Source: Quadrisphaera granulorum (GTDB lineage: Bacteria > Actinomycetota > Actinomycetes > Actinomycetales > Quadrisphaeraceae). Taken from it: a stretch of 64,000 bases of DNA. Position 1 is the stretch's first letter. Each line of letters starts with the position of its first letter. Location: positions 1-64,000 of the forward strand of contig NZ_QGDQ01000017.1 in the NCBI RefSeq assembly GCF_003149145.1, written 5' to 3'. The notes under the pieces are model-generated. The model was not told the origin of the DNA. It did no database searches and saw nothing but the letters and a program-made list of their open reading frames with translations. A program made the position numbers and the translations under genes. Below are positions 34,340 through 44,054 of the stretch, one piece after another.

Positions 34340-35215
34340 GTGGACCTTCCCCGCGCGTCCCGTCCCCTGGCGACCCTCGCCGTCGGCTGCCTGCTGCTCA
34401 CCGGGTGCGGCGGTGCGGCGCAGCCCGAGGCGCCGCCGTCGACCAGCACACCTTCCTCGACGACGACGACGTCGGGCGCGGCGAGCACTTCGCCGGCTGC
34501 GCCGTCGCCGTCGTCGTCCTCCTCCGGCACGTCAGGGGCGGGCTGCGCCCCGACGGGGCAGGAGGTGCCGGCCGGCGCGGCGGTGAAACAGACCGCTGAC
34601 CTCGACCACGACGGCCGCCCCGACGAGCTGTGGCTCGCCGACTCGACCCCCAGCTCGTCCGGCGGAGCCCTGGAGCGGCGGCTGGGGGTGCGGACGGCGT
34701 CCGGTGGGGTCTTCTCGGTGACCTACACGACCGGATCGCCGATCCCGACGACGGCGATCGGGCAGTCGCTCGATCCCTCGACGAGCATCGTGCTGCTCAG
34801 TGACGGCAGGCAGGTGCCGCTGTACGCCGTCCTGACGGGGAGCGGGGTCGGGGCGTGCCGGCTGGTGCCGTCGCTGAACGCGCAGGGCCAGCAGTACACC
34901 TTCGACCTGGGGTTCACCGGGTACGGCAGCGGCGTGGCGTGCGTGCCGGTCTCGCAGGGCAGCTCCGACCCCGACGCAGAGCTCGCGCTCTACGGACTGC
35001 TCGTGACGGGCGGCCAGGCCGAGGGCGACCTACCGGGCATCACCCGCACCCGCATCGAGCTGACAGACGGCGGCCGGCAGGCGCGCAACGGCCCCACCGA
35101 CGCCCCCGCGGAGCTGCAGGGCATCAACCCCGAGGGGGCCCAGGTCGCCGCGGCGCGGCAGGTGCGCTGCGGCGACCAGGGTCCCGACACCGCCGTCACC
35201 GAGCCCACCCCGTGA
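34340..35215 (+). CDS. Predicted lipoprotein of unknown function
   Basis: About 291 residues. A short positively charged start, hydrophobic segment LATLAVGCLLL and lipobox LTGC (Cys23) predict lipid anchoring on the outer face of the membrane. A Ser/Thr/Pro linker follows, then a globular part with DLDHDGRPDELWLAD, a calcium-binding-like DxDxDG segment. GTG 34340 is chosen because it places a proper signal peptide at the N-terminus; GTG 34325 and TTG 34313 are in frame. No family recognised. Confidence 0.8.
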   Translation: MDLPRASRPLATLAVGCLLLTGCGGAAQPEAPPSTSTPSSTTTTSGAASTSPAAPSPSSSSSGTSGAGCAPTGQEVPAGAAVKQTADLDHDGRPDELWLADSTPSSSGGALERRLGVRTASGGVFSVTYTTGSPIPTTAIGQSLDPSTSIVLLSDGRQVPLYAVLTGSGVGACRLVPSLNAQGQQYTFDLGFTGYGSGVACVPVSQGSSDPDAELALYGLLVTGGQAEGDLPGITRTRIELTDGGRQARNGPTDAPAELQGINPEGAQVAAARQVRCGDQGPDTAVTEPTP

Positions 35216-35224
35216 AGGGCTCGA

Positions 35225-36415
35225 TCAGGCAGGAGGGGCGGCGTCGAGGTCCATGTACCGCCGCATGAACCTGTCGAACTGCGGGACGGTGAAGCGCGCG
35301 AATCCGTACCGCGGCGTGTAAAGGAGCCCCTTGCTGACGAGACGAGCTCGAAGCGGTGCCACCTGCTCTGACGTCCTGCCGAGGACTTCGGCCACGTCCG
35401 CGGCCTTCTGCGGACTTGGGCCGAGCTCGGCCATTGCACGCATATAGCGGAGTTCCTCGGGCGTTGAGCGCTGCACCCTGGTCTTGAAGAAGCTCTCGTC
35501 AAGATCCGCCTCGACGAAGGTCTGCGCCTCCGTAGCATCAGCGTGGGTGATGGAGCGGCCTTGGGCGAGGTCCCACACAGCGCGGCCGTACTCCTGGATG
35601 AAGTAGGGGTAGCCCTCGGTGTAAGCGACAATGTGCTCGACTGCCCGGTCTTCGTACGCCACGCCTTCAGCGTGAGCTGGCTGAACCAGCGCGTCCACAG
35701 CCGCTTCGACCGGGAGCTCACCGATCGTCGGGAACCGGAACAACCGTTCGGCGTAGGACTTGGCGTCTCCGGCCAGGCCTGGTAGCTGAGGCAGCCCCGC
35801 CCCAGCGAACGTGATGGGGAGCTGCCGCTGAACGGTGCGGTGGACGGCGCCGATCAGCGCCTCCAGTTCGGGCTTGCCGAGAAACTGGACCTCGTCGAAG
35901 AGGAACACCACGCCTCGGTCTTGTGCTTTCGCCGCCCGTCCCACTGCCTCGAAGAGGTCAGCCAGATCCTCGTTAAGGTCGCCGGTGTCGGCTGTCCCCG
36001 GCTCTGCGGCGATGTCGAGACCGCCGGTCAGGGAGCCATCCGGTTGAACGGTGAGGGAGAACGATTTCACCACTGCCGCCGCGGCCGCGACGCGATCCGA
36101 CCACCGAGCCCGCGGAGAGGTCTTGAGGAGAGCCCGCCGCGCGAGGTTCGCCATCTGGGGTCCGAACCGGGTCGTCTTGGACACCTCGGTCTCCACGGCG
36201 ACCCAGTTCTCGTCGTCGGCGATGCGCTGGAACTCGCCGAGAAGCACCGTCTTGCCGACACCACGCAGGCCTGTGATGACGAGGGACTTCTCGGTGTACC
36301 CGCGCTGCAGGCGCCGTAGGAGAGTGCGGAAGTCATCCACCTCAGACGCTCGGCCCGCGAGGTGGCGCGGTGGAGCGCCTGCGTTGGGGGTGTAGGGGTT
36401 GCGGGCGCGGTCCAC
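35225..36415 (-). CDS. AAA/STAND-type ATPase with C-terminal winged helix
   Basis: A 396-residue ATPase resembling the archaeal-type ATPase_2/Orc1-like group. Walker A GLRGVGKT is at residues 49-56 and Walker B FLFDE at 171-175; a sensor-like TFAGAGLPQLPG follows. The C-terminal third (TPEELRYMRAMAELGPSPQKAADVAEVLGRTSEQV and KGLLYTPRYGFARFTVPQF) looks like a winged-helix DNA-binding domain. GTG 36415 begins nine bases beyond a 57-nt palindrome and has no ribosome-binding site, suggesting a leaderless or very short leader transcript; TTG 36421 is less likely. An accessory gene of unknown role, possibly autoregulated through the palindrome. Confidence 0.8.
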   Translation of the reverse strand: MDRARNPYTPNAGAPPRHLAGRASEVDDFRTLLRRLQRGYTEKSLVITGLRGVGKTVLLGEFQRIADDENWVAVETEVSKTTRFGPQMANLARRALLKTSPRARWSDRVAAAAAVVKSFSLTVQPDGSLTGGLDIAAEPGTADTGDLNEDLADLFEAVGRAAKAQDRGVVFLFDEVQFLGKPELEALIGAVHRTVQRQLPITFAGAGLPQLPGLAGDAKSYAERLFRFPTIGELPVEAAVDALVQPAHAEGVAYEDRAVEHIVAYTEGYPYFIQEYGRAVWDLAQGRSITHADATEAQTFVEADLDESFFKTRVQRSTPEELRYMRAMAELGPSPQKAADVAEVLGRTSEQVAPLRARLVSKGLLYTPRYGFARFTVPQFDRFMRRYMDLDAAPPA

Positions 36416-36423
36416 GGTCAAAT

Positions 36424-36480
36424 CTTGACAGGCTTAGCCAAGTTTATCAATTTCGGATAATCTTGGCTAAGCCTGTCAAG
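36424..36480. repeat. 57-nt near-perfect palindrome upstream of the ATPase gene
   Basis: Arms 36424-36442 and 36462-36480 match over 19 bp; after one T-T mismatch a second stem TTATC/GATAA (36444-36448 / 36456-36460) continues to a 7-nt loop. Each arm contains its own small palindrome GGCTTAGCC. The stretch is strikingly AT-rich for this genome. It fills nearly the whole gap between the pspA stop (36484) and the ATPase start (36415), so it could be operator, terminator or protein-binding site. Confidence 0.9.
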
Positions 36481-36483
36481 GTG

Positions 36484-37206
36484 TCAGTCGGTGGAGGTGC
36501 CGCCTTTGAGGGCGGCCAGGCGTAGCTCGACCTCGGTGACGTCGCCGTCGGCCTCCAGCGCCTCGAACTGCGCGTCCAGGCTGGAGGCGGCGAGCTCTTC
36601 CTGGCCGCGCACGCGCGCCTCCTCGCGGCGCACCTTCTCCTCGAAGCGGGAGACCTCGCTGGTGGGGTCGAGCAGGTCGACGGCCTTGACGGCGTCGTGC
36701 ACCTGTGACTGCGCGGCGGCCATGCGGGAGCGAGCGACCAGCTCGTCGCGCTTGGACTTCAGCTCCTCGAGCTTGCGGCGCATGCCCTCCAGCCCGGTCT
36801 TGAGCTTCTCGACCACCTCGGTCCGCGAGGCGATCTGCGGCTCGAAGCCCTTGGCGTGGTTCTCGGCGTCGATCTGGCGCTGCAGGGCGACTCGCGCCAG
36901 CTGGTCGAACCTGTCAGCCTCGGTGGCGTTGCCCTCGGCGCGCAGGGAGTCGGCCTTGCGGCTGGCAGCGGCCGCCTTGCCGCCCCACTCCTTGGCGGTG
37001 GCCACGGCCTCGGCGTGGTCGTCTTCCATGAGGCGCAGGTCACCGATGGTCTGCGCGACGGACTGCTCGGCCTCCCGGATGGCGGCCGTGTAGTCACGGA
37101 CCATCTGGTCGAGCATCTTCTGCGGATCTTCGGCCTGGTCGAGCAGGGCGTTGATGTTCGCCCGGACCAGCTGGCCGACCCGTCCTAGCAGCGACTGCTG
37201 CGCCAT
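36484..37206 (-). CDS. pspA: PspA/IM30 family protein
   Basis: A 240-residue coiled-coil protein of the phage-shock family that binds stressed membranes. [39 protein letters not shown] is the classic amphipathic start, followed by long heptad-rich helices and the conserved [40 protein letters not shown] 37206 has GGGAG five bases upstream; the frame is open further but without homology. In actinobacteria it often pairs with TPM-domain proteins; one is at 38974, separated here by the chemoreceptor genes. Confidence 0.93.
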   Translation of the reverse strand: MAQQSLLGRVGQLVRANINALLDQAEDPQKMLDQMVRDYTAAIREAEQSVAQTIGDLRLMEDDHAEAVATAKEWGGKAAAASRKADSLRAEGNATEADRFDQLARVALQRQIDAENHAKGFEPQIASRTEVVEKLKTGLEGMRRKLEELKSKRDELVARSRMAAAQSQVHDAVKAVDLLDPTSEVSRFEEKVRREEARVRGQEELAASSLDAQFEALEADGDVTEVELRLAALKGGTSTD

Positions 37207-37392
37207 GTGATCTCCCACCTCGACCCAGGCCGACCGCGTCTGCGGTGGGCCGCGCAAACCAGCATGGCCGACCGGCTCCGGGCGTCACCAGGCAGGTGTG
37301 GTCGAGGGCTGGCGGCCTCCCTCCGCGAGCGTCCCAGCCGTCGAGGCGCTTCACCCCTTCAGTCGATCTTGTCTCCCTCCGAAGAGACAGGT
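37207..37392. promoter_or_regulatory. Divergent spacer, pspA / PAS sensor
   Basis: A 186-bp divergent spacer. Just before the PAS gene ATG an inverted repeat TGTCTC/GAGACA (spaced by 8 nt, about 37369-37388) could fold over the translation start region. No confident promoter hexamers recognised. Confidence 0.35.
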
Positions 37393-37929
37393 ATGCCACG
37401 TCCTTCAGGGGTGGAGCGGACGCTGGGACCCGACGAGCTCATCGTGAGCAAGACGGACCTCCAGGGGCGCATCACCTACGCCAACGAGTCGTTCCTGCGC
37501 ATCGGCGCCTTCACGGAGGCCCAGGTCATCGGGCAGCCCCACAACCTCATCCGTCACCCCGAGATGCCCCGCGCGGTCTTCAAGCTGCTGTGGGACACCG
37601 TGCAGGCGAAGCAGGAGCTCTTCGCGTACGTCGTGAACCTCGCGGCCGACGGCGCCCACTACTGGGTGCTCGCGCACGTCACGCCGTCCTTCGACGCGTC
37701 CGGCGCCGTCGTCGGCTACCACTCCAACCGCCGCAGCCCGCACCCGCAGGCACTCGCAGCGATCAAGCCGGTGTACGCCCAGGTGCTCGCCGAAGAGGCC
37801 AAGCACTCCACCGGCAAGGCAGCCACCGCTGCCGGCGCCGCGCTCATGGCGCAGCTCGTGGCGCGGTCCCACGGCTCCTACGACGAGTTCGTCTGGTCCC
37901 TCGAGCCGCAGCTGGCGGGTGCCCGGTGA
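37393..37929 (+). CDS. Aer-like PAS sensor protein (soluble)
   Basis: A 178-residue protein that is essentially one PAS domain of the Aer aerotaxis type: [45 protein letters not shown] and [28 protein letters not shown]. The IRHPDMP-like and YWV segments are characteristic of FAD-binding Aer PAS domains, so it may sense redox state or oxygen. No membrane helix or signalling domain is fused; instead the next gene, overlapping by four bases, encodes the methyl-accepting signalling domain. ATG 37393 is the start. Confidence 0.88.
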   Translation: MPRPSGVERTLGPDELIVSKTDLQGRITYANESFLRIGAFTEAQVIGQPHNLIRHPEMPRAVFKLLWDTVQAKQELFAYVVNLAADGAHYWVLAHVTPSFDASGAVVGYHSNRRSPHPQALAAIKPVYAQVLAEEAKHSTGKAATAAGAALMAQLVARSHGSYDEFVWSLEPQLAGAR

Positions 37930-38894
37930 GCGGCTTCCGTCGGCGCGGGGCCGCTGTCGCCACCCCGGCCAGTGAGCTGGAGGTGTACCGCGCGCTGCTC
38001 GCGGAGGTGCGCCGCACCTGCAAGGCCGTCGCCTCGGGCGACCTGGAGGCTCGCGTCCGCTCGGTGGAGGGGCTCGAGGCCGCCGCTGACGCTGAGGACC
38101 TGACCGCGCTCCGCAACGAGGTCAACGCCGCCTTCGACGTGGCCGACGCCTTCGTCCGTGAGTCCAGCGCTTCGCTGACCGCCGCCGCCGAGGGGCGCTT
38201 CCACCGCCGCTTCCTGTTGCGCGGCATGCCGGGCTCCTTCCGCACGGCGGCCATCACCATCAACTCCGGTGGTGACGCCGTCCGCCGCGCCGCCGAGAAC
38301 GTCGAGCACGCCGGCATTGCCCGGCTTGCGCTCGCCGACGAGTTCGAGGCCTCCGCGGTCTCGACCACCCGCGAGGTGGGCGAGGCCACGCAGGTGCTCA
38401 GCCGGGCCGCTGCCCAGGCGACGACGTCGGCGCAGCACGCAGCCGACGAGGCCGACGCGGCCCGCCGCACCATGGAGGCGCTCTCGGCGTCGTCGGACAA
38501 GATCCGCGAGGTGGTGGCGGTCATCGACTCCATCGCATCTCAGACCCGTCTGCTGGCGCTCAACGCGACCATCGAAGCCGCCCGCGCCGGGGAGGCCGGC
38601 AAGGGCTTCTCCGTGGTCGCCTCGGAGGTCAAGGATCTCGCCGACCAGACCGGCCGCGCCACCGAGCAGGTCACGCAGCAGGTCGAGGCGGTGCAGCAGG
38701 CCAGCGGCTCGGCCGTGGCCGTCATCACCCGGGTGGTCGAGACGATCGCGCAGATGAGCGGTGTCATCGCCGAGATGGCGACGTCGGTGGACGGCGGCGA
38801 CAGCGCCGCTCTCGGCCACGTGCGCGGCCTGGCCGACACCGCCCGCCTGCTCGAGTCTCAGGTGGTGGAGCTGCTGGGCGGCATGCGCCGCTGA
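37926..38894 (+). CDS. Soluble methyl-accepting chemotaxis-type signalling protein
   Basis: A 322-residue receptor-like protein without membrane segments. The hairpin-tip motif [40 protein letters not shown], which contacts CheA and CheW, is intact. The N-terminal 110 residues form helices with a HAMP-like look. GTG 37926 overlaps the PAS gene stop (GTGA). The two genes together correspond to one Aer-like receptor cut into sensor and signalling parts, probably associating in the cytoplasm. No che genes are in the window. Confidence 0.9.
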   Translation: MSGFRRRGAAVATPASELEVYRALLAEVRRTCKAVASGDLEARVRSVEGLEAAADAEDLTALRNEVNAAFDVADAFVRESSASLTAAAEGRFHRRFLLRGMPGSFRTAAITINSGGDAVRRAAENVEHAGIARLALADEFEASAVSTTREVGEATQVLSRAAAQATTSAQHAADEADAARRTMEALSASSDKIREVVAVIDSIASQTRLLALNATIEAARAGEAGKGFSVVASEVKDLADQTGRATEQVTQQVEAVQQASGSAVAVITRVVETIAQMSGVIAEMATSVDGGDSAALGHVRGLADTARLLESQVVELLGGMRR

Positions 38895-38911
38895 CCCCTC
38901 CCGGTCCGGAC

Positions 38912-38962
38912 CAGGTGGCCGGCTGTCCATGATCACGACGATCATGGACAGCCGGCCACCTG
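38912..38962. terminator. Perfect 23-bp CCATGATC-family hairpin
   Basis: Arms 38912-38934 and 38940-38962 are perfectly complementary with a 5-nt loop. It contains the family core CCATGATC and GGTGGCC flank and lies between two convergent genes. Confidence 0.88.
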
Positions 38963-38973
38963 CGTCTGCGGGG

Positions 38974-41094
38974 TCAGAAGTTGCCGCCGCCGCCAAAGCT
39001 GCCGCTGTCGCTGCCCCCGCCGAACGAGCCGCCGCCGCCAAAGCCTCCGCCGTCGCTTCCGCCACCCCAGCTGCCGCTTCCTCCGAAGCCGCCGCTGCGC
39101 CCGTCGCCCCCGCCGGAGAGGATCCCCCCGAGGATCCCGCCGATGACGGCGCCCTCGAACGAGCCGCCACTGCCGTACCGCGTGCCGTACCGGTTGCTGG
39201 ACGGGGCGCCACCGCCCCAGCCCGACCAGGAGCCCAGGTCGTCGTCGGCCTCCCGCTGCGCCCGCTCGGCCATCGAGTCCGCCTGCTGGGCCGCAGCCAG
39301 CGCCCGCACCGGGTCGGTCCCGGCGAGCTGCTCGGCGGTAGCCAGCTGCTCCTCGGCGCCGGCCAGCAGCGCCCGGGCGGACCCACCGACAGCGCCGCGC
39401 CGGGTGCGGAGCAGTGCGCGCGCCGCCGTGACCTCGGCCCGCGCGGCAGGCAGCGCCTGCTCCAGCTGCGCCCGGGCCCGCGCGGTGCGCTGCCCCTCCT
39501 CGCGGGCGCCGGCCAGCGCCGCGTCGAGGGCGGCGTCGGCCTCGTGCACGCGCCGCAGCGCGGTCTGCGGATCGCGGGAGCCGTCCGTGCGTGCCGCCGT
39601 CGTCGCCTGTTCCCCACGACCCACCGCGCCGGCCAGGTCGCTGGACGACGCGCCGCCGCCCGCCGCGAGGACAGCGCGCGCCTCGGCCAGGTCGGCGTCC
39701 AGCTCCGCCAGCGCACGCGGCAGCGCGTCGACGGACTGCTGCAGGTCGCGGGCGAGGGCGTCCACGGCGTCGAGCAGCTCGGCGGTCTGCCGGAGCGCGT
39801 CGCGCACGGCCTGCACCGCCACGGCCGCCTCACCGTCGGCGCCGGAGGCCTGGCGGTCGCGGGCGGTGGCCAGACGCTGCGCCGCCAGGTCGAGCAGGCG
39901 GGTTGCCTGCTCGTCGTCGTCGGCGACGCTGCTCACCGCGGCCGCCGCGTAGCGCGCCTCCAGGTCTTGCAGCTGGCGGGTCGCGTCGGGGAGCCGCGCG
40001 GCCAGCCGCGCCCGATCAGCCTCGAGGGCGGGTAGTAACTCGGGCAGGCGGCGCTGCAGGTCGCGCAGCGCCTCGAAGGCCTCGGCCTGCTCGTCGAGGG
40101 CGGCGTCGGCGGCCTCCGCGTGCTGCAGCTGCTGCTCCAGGAGGGCGCGGCGGGTGTCGTCGTCGAGGGGTCTGCTGTGGCCGGTCGCGTCGGTGCTCCC
40201 CGCGGGGTCGGCGAGGCGGCGCTGGATGGCGAAGGCCTGCGCCAGCTCCGCGCGGGCCCGCTCGACGGCGGCGACGAACGGGGCGGTCGCCTCGTCGCCG
40301 AACTCGGCGCGGGCGAAGCCCAGCTCGGCAGCGGAGCCGTCGAGGGCGTCGTCGGCGGCGACCACGGCGGCGGAGGCCTGCCGCTCGAGCTCCGGCAGGG
40401 GGATCGGCGGGGGCTGCGGTGCGCCGCCGGGACCGCCTGCGAAGCCTGCGCGCCGGCGCTTGCGCGCGGCGCTGGAGATCAGGCCCAGCACCAGCAGGCC
40501 GACACCCAGCACGAGGACGACGCCGACGATGACGAGCCCCGTGGGGAAGCCCGAGCCGCTCGAGCCGCCGTCGCCGGACGTTCCGGAGCCGTCGCTGCCG
40601 CCCGAGGTGTTGCTGCCCCCCGAGCTATCGGCAGCGCGGCCGAGCCCGTTGACCGCCGCGGTGACCGCGCCGTTCCAGTCGTTGTCGGCCAGCCGCGGCT
40701 TGACGTCGTTGTTCATGACAGCGTCGACCTGGGACTCGCTCAGCCGCCCGCCGGTGAACCCTTCGTACCCGAACGACCGCTCCTGCACCGCCACCGCGAG
40801 CAGCACGTCGCTGCCGCTCAGCCCGCTCGCCTGCGCGGTCCGCCGGGCCCAGTCGGGGCCGCTCTCACCGTCGAAGCTGTCGACGAAGACGACATACAGG
40901 TCGATGCCCGCGGCGTCGCGCAACGTCTCCAGCTGCTGCTGGGTGGCGGCCTCGTCGAGCACACCGGCGGAGTCGGTGATGGCGCTGTCCAGGCGCTGCG
41001 GCGGCACGGCGAGCGCCGGCCCGCCCGTCCAGAGCACGGCGAGCAGAGCGAGGACGACGGCGGTCAGACCGCGCGCGCGGGCAGTGCGGAGCAC
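38974..41094 (-). CDS. TPM-domain membrane protein with long coiled-coil tail
   Basis: About 706 residues. A signal peptide ending PALA is followed by a TPM (YgcG/Psb32-like) domain (DSAGVLDEAATQQQLETLRDAAGIDLYVVFVDSFDG ... VLLAVAVQERSFGYEGF), a Ser/Gly linker and a membrane helix (GLVIVGVVLVLGVGLLVLGL). The cytoplasmic part is a very long Ala/Arg/Glu coiled coil, and the C-terminus is a Gly/Ser/Phe-rich tail ending SFGGGGNF. GTG 41094 has GGAGG eight bases upstream. TPM proteins are linked to membrane stress and photosystem repair; here it probably works with PspA. Confidence 0.88.
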   Translation of the reverse strand: MLRTARARGLTAVVLALLAVLWTGGPALAVPPQRLDSAITDSAGVLDEAATQQQLETLRDAAGIDLYVVFVDSFDGESGPDWARRTAQASGLSGSDVLLAVAVQERSFGYEGFTGGRLSESQVDAVMNNDVKPRLADNDWNGAVTAAVNGLGRAADSSGGSNTSGGSDGSGTSGDGGSSGSGFPTGLVIVGVVLVLGVGLLVLGLISSAARKRRRAGFAGGPGGAPQPPPIPLPELERQASAAVVAADDALDGSAAELGFARAEFGDEATAPFVAAVERARAELAQAFAIQRRLADPAGSTDATGHSRPLDDDTRRALLEQQLQHAEAADAALDEQAEAFEALRDLQRRLPELLPALEADRARLAARLPDATRQLQDLEARYAAAAVSSVADDDEQATRLLDLAAQRLATARDRQASGADGEAAVAVQAVRDALRQTAELLDAVDALARDLQQSVDALPRALAELDADLAEARAVLAAGGGASSSDLAGAVGRGEQATTAARTDGSRDPQTALRRVHEADAALDAALAGAREEGQRTARARAQLEQALPAARAEVTAARALLRTRRGAVGGSARALLAGAEEQLATAEQLAGTDPVRALAAAQQADSMAERAQREADDDLGSWSGWGGGAPSSNRYGTRYGSGGSFEGAVIGGILGGILSGGGDGRSGGFGGSGSWGGGSDGGGFGGGGSFGGGSDSGSFGGGGNF

Positions 41095-41126
41095 CCGCCG
41101 ATCCTCCCGTGGCGCGCGCTGCGCCG

Positions 41127-41168
41127 TCCACGGGGCTCCGTCCACGGGGCTCCGTCCACGGGGCTCCG
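41127..41168. repeat. 14-bp tandem repeat, three copies
   Basis: Three perfect head-to-tail copies of TCCACGGGGCTCCG in the 84-bp gap between the TPM gene start and the epsilon subunit stop; a degenerate fourth follows. Confidence 0.85.
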
Positions 41169-41178
41169 TTGGCGGGGC

Positions 41179-41433
41179 TCAGCGACGCCAGGCGGCGGCG
41201 CGCCACGCGCCGGGACCGGGGGCTGGGGGCACGCGCAGCAGCGTGGCCTTGTCGGACCACAGGTCCGGGCCGGGGTCGGGCTCGCCGCTGGAGCCCCGCA
41301 CGGAGGCCGCCGCCGCGAGCGCCGCGACGAGCGCGACGACTTCCTCTTCGGTCGGGCCTCCCGCGACGACCCTGACGACGTCGTCCTCCGACGGCCCGGC
41401 CGCCCCCGAGGACCCCGCCCCCGAGACGCTCAC
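41179..41433 (-). CDS. Acyl-CoA carboxylase epsilon subunit
   Basis: A small 84-residue protein starting at GTG 41433 and overlapping the beta subunit stop by four bases. The segment [24 protein letters not shown] followed by a C-terminal [25 protein letters not shown] is the pattern of actinobacterial AccE/PccE-type subunits, which bridge alpha and beta chains and raise activity. Identification rests on this pattern and on the gene order. Confidence 0.85.
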   Translation of the reverse strand: MSVSGAGSSGAAGPSEDDVVRVVAGGPTEEEVVALVAALAAAASVRGSSGEPDPGPDLWSDKATLLRVPPAPGPGAWRAAAWRR

Positions 41434-43076
41434 AGCGGGATGTTCCCGTGCTTCTTGGCGGGCAGCTGCTCGCGCTTGGTGCGCAGCGCCCGCAGTGCCC
41501 GCACCACGTGCGCGCGGGTGGTCGACGGCTCGATGACGTCGTCGACGTAGCCCCGCTCGGCCGCGATGTAGGGGTTGGCGAGGCGCTCCTCGTACTCCTG
41601 CACCAGCCCGGCGCGCACGGCGGCGACGTCGTGCCCCTGCTCCGCGGCCGCCGACAGCGTGCGCCGGTGGACGATCTCGACGGCGCCCTGCGCGCCCATC
41701 ACGGCGATCTGCGCCGTCGGCCAGGCGAGGTTGACGTCGGCGCCGAGGTGCTTGGAGCCCATGACGATGTACGCGCCGCCGAACGCCTTGCGCGTGATCA
41801 CCGTGATCTTCGGGACGGTGGCCTCGGCGTAGGCGTACAGCAGCTTGGCGCCGCGGCGGATGATGCCGTTCCACTCCTGCTCGGTGCCCGGCAGGAAGCC
41901 GGGGGTGTCCACCAGCGTGATCACCGGGATGCCGAACGCGTCGCACAGCCGCACGAACCGCGCGGCCTTCTCGGAGGCGTCGATGTCGAGGGTTCCCGCC
42001 AGCCGCGCGGGCTGGTTGGCGACGACGCCGACCGAGTGCCCCTCCACACGCCCGAACCCGACCACCACGTTGGGGGCGAACAGGTCCTGCACCTCGAGCA
42101 GCTCGCCGTCGTCGAGGATGTGCGCGATCACCTCGTGCACGTCGTAGGGGACGTTGGCGGAGTCGGGCACGAGCGCGTCGAGCTCGAGGTCGGCGTCGGT
42201 GACGACCAGCGGGTCGGTGTCGTCCAGGGGTGCGAGCACCGGCGCCTCGGACAGGTTGTTGCTGGGCAGGTGCGCCAGCCAGTCCTTGACCCAGGTGATG
42301 GCGTCGTCCTCCGACGGCGCCATGTGGTGCGCCACCCCGGAGACGGCGTTGTGCGTGTGCGCGCCGCCGAGCTCCTCCATGGCGACGTCCTCACCGGTCA
42401 CCGTCCGGATGACGTCGGGGCCGGTGACGAACATGTGCGAGGTCGCCTCGACCATGACGACGGCGTCGGTGATCGCGGGGGAGTAGACGGCGCCTCCGGC
42501 GCACGGCCCCATGATCAGGGAGACCTGGGGGACGACGCCGGAGCCGCGCACGTTGCGCAGGAAGATGTCGCCGTACCCGGCGAGGGAGGAGACGCCCTCC
42601 TGGATGCGGGCGCCCCCGGAGTCGTTGATGCCGATGACGGGGCAGCCCACGCGCAGCGCGTGGTCCATCACCTTGACGATCTTCGAGGCGTGCACCTCCC
42701 CGAGGGACCCGCCGGAGACGGTGAAGTCCTGGGAGTAGACGACGACGGGGCGCCCGTCCACCGTGCCGTGACCAACGACGACGCCGTCCGTCGGCGGCCG
42801 CTCGGTGCGCCCGGCGCTCGGATCCCCCCAGAGTGCGCGCGAGTGCGCGCCCACCTCCACGAAGCTGTCCTCGTCGAGCAGCGCCTCCAGGCGCTCGCGG
42901 GCGGTGCGCTTGCCCTTGGCGTGCTGGCGCTCGACGGCGCGCGCGGACCCGGGCGACAGCGTCGCCTCGCGGCGGGCGCGGGCGTCGGCCAGCTTGCCCG
43001 CGGTGGTCCGCAGGTCGGGTCGAGCGGAGGTGGTGAGGCCGCCGTCGGTCCCGCCGGTCCCGTCAATCACAGTCAC
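41430..43076 (-). CDS. Acyl-CoA carboxylase beta subunit (carboxyltransferase)
   Basis: A 548-residue carboxyltransferase of the propionyl/acetyl-CoA type. [42 protein letters not shown] (first oxyanion hole), [16 protein letters not shown], and [38 protein letters not shown] with [13 protein letters not shown] (second site) are all present. It transfers CO2 from carboxybiotin on the alpha subunit (25728-27617) to an acyl-CoA. GTG 43076 is the start; GTG 43070 is possible. It forms an operon with the epsilon subunit. Confidence 0.95.
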   Translation of the reverse strand: MTVIDGTGGTDGGLTTSARPDLRTTAGKLADARARREATLSPGSARAVERQHAKGKRTARERLEALLDEDSFVEVGAHSRALWGDPSAGRTERPPTDGVVVGHGTVDGRPVVVYSQDFTVSGGSLGEVHASKIVKVMDHALRVGCPVIGINDSGGARIQEGVSSLAGYGDIFLRNVRGSGVVPQVSLIMGPCAGGAVYSPAITDAVVMVEATSHMFVTGPDVIRTVTGEDVAMEELGGAHTHNAVSGVAHHMAPSEDDAITWVKDWLAHLPSNNLSEAPVLAPLDDTDPLVVTDADLELDALVPDSANVPYDVHEVIAHILDDGELLEVQDLFAPNVVVGFGRVEGHSVGVVANQPARLAGTLDIDASEKAARFVRLCDAFGIPVITLVDTPGFLPGTEQEWNGIIRRGAKLLYAYAEATVPKITVITRKAFGGAYIVMGSKHLGADVNLAWPTAQIAVMGAQGAVEIVHRRTLSAAAEQGHDVAAVRAGLVQEYEERLANPYIAAERGYVDDVIEPSTTRAHVVRALRALRTKREQLPAKKHGNIPL

Positions 43077-43109
43077 CCCGCGAGGGTAGCCACGTCGCGC
43101 CGTCGTCCC

Positions 43110-44054
43110 TCAGCCGTCGTAGCGAAGAGGAGGCAGCGCAGCCACCTCGACAGGGAGGACGAACACGGCACCCGAGCCCGGGTGGGCGGCGAGGTCGACA
43201 CCCTGCGTCGATGTGGTCACGTAGAGCACCGATCCACCGCGCGTCCCTGCCTCACCTTCACCCGTGCCGCCGAGGGTGCAGGCCGTGACGGCCGGGACGC
43301 CGATGTCCACGCGCTCGCTCAAGGCCCCGCTCGCGTCGAACCTCAGGACGACGCCAGCGCCGTAGACGGCCACCCACACGCCGCCCTCGGCGTCGACGAC
43401 CAGCCCGTCCGGCACGCCGGTCGCCCCGTCAGCGCCGTCAGCGGCGTCTCCCAGCGCATCGGACAACCGCACCCACGGCTCCCGGTCGAGCACCTCGCCC
43501 GTCTCCGGCGCCACGTGCAGCAGCGCGATCTCGCCCGACGGCGAGTCGACGTGGTAAGCCCGCTGCCCGTCCGGGCTCCACCCCAGGCCGTTGGGGATGG
43601 TCAGGCCCCCCAGGGCGACGCGGGCGCTGCCGTCACCATCGAGCCGCCACAGCGCCCCGACCGGCTGCCCGCCCTTCGCGCTGCCGCCGTACGCCATCGA
43701 GCCGCAGAAGAACCGGCCCTGCGGGTCGCAGCCGCCCTCGTTGAACCGCAGGTCGGGGTCGTCCCACAGCGGCGGGAGCATCTGCGGCTCCTCGCGTCCC
43801 GCCAGCAGCTCCTCGATGCTCGACACGACGGCGAACTGCCGCCGCGCCGCCAGCACCCAGCCGCCCTCGCGGCGGGGCCGCACGCAGGCCAGGACGTCGT
43901 CGATGTGGCGCGTGCGCACGTCACCCTGGGGGCTGACCGCGAGGAGGTCCCCCTGCTCGAGGTCGACGGCGAGCAGGCGGCCGCCGTCGTCGTCCCAGAC
44001 CGGGCCCTCCCCGTGCTCGGCGATGGGCTCGGTCAGCTGCTCGGCGGTGGGCAC
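43110..44054 (-). CDS. SMP-30/gluconolactonase-like beta-propeller protein
   Basis: A 314-residue six-bladed propeller hydrolase. EGPVWDDDGGRLLAVD near the N-terminus has the metal-binding Glu, RFNEGGCDPQGRFFCGSM the Asn of the active site, and IPNGLGWSPDGQRAYHVDSPSGEI and VPDGLVVDAEGGVWVAVYG carry further ligands (Asn, Asp). Such proteins hydrolyse sugar lactones. Start GTG 44054; it faces away from birA across a 90-bp spacer. Confidence 0.9.
   Translation of the reverse strand: MPTAEQLTEPIAEHGEGPVWDDDGGRLLAVDLEQGDLLAVSPQGDVRTRHIDDVLACVRPRREGGWVLAARRQFAVVSSIEELLAGREEPQMLPPLWDDPDLRFNEGGCDPQGRFFCGSMAYGGSAKGGQPVGALWRLDGDGSARVALGGLTIPNGLGWSPDGQRAYHVDSPSGEIALLHVAPETGEVLDREPWVRLSDALGDAADGADGATGVPDGLVVDAEGGVWVAVYGAGVVLRFDASGALSERVDIGVPAVTACTLGGTGEGEAGTRGGSVLYVTTSTQGVDLAAHPGSGAVFVLPVEVAALPPLRYDG

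Noticed and set aside
36415-36480. Palindrome as an ordinary intrinsic terminator of pspA only
   Set aside because: Not excluded, but its length, AT-richness, inner palindromes and abutment to the ATPase start make a plain terminator an incomplete explanation; kept as a repeat/operator candidate.
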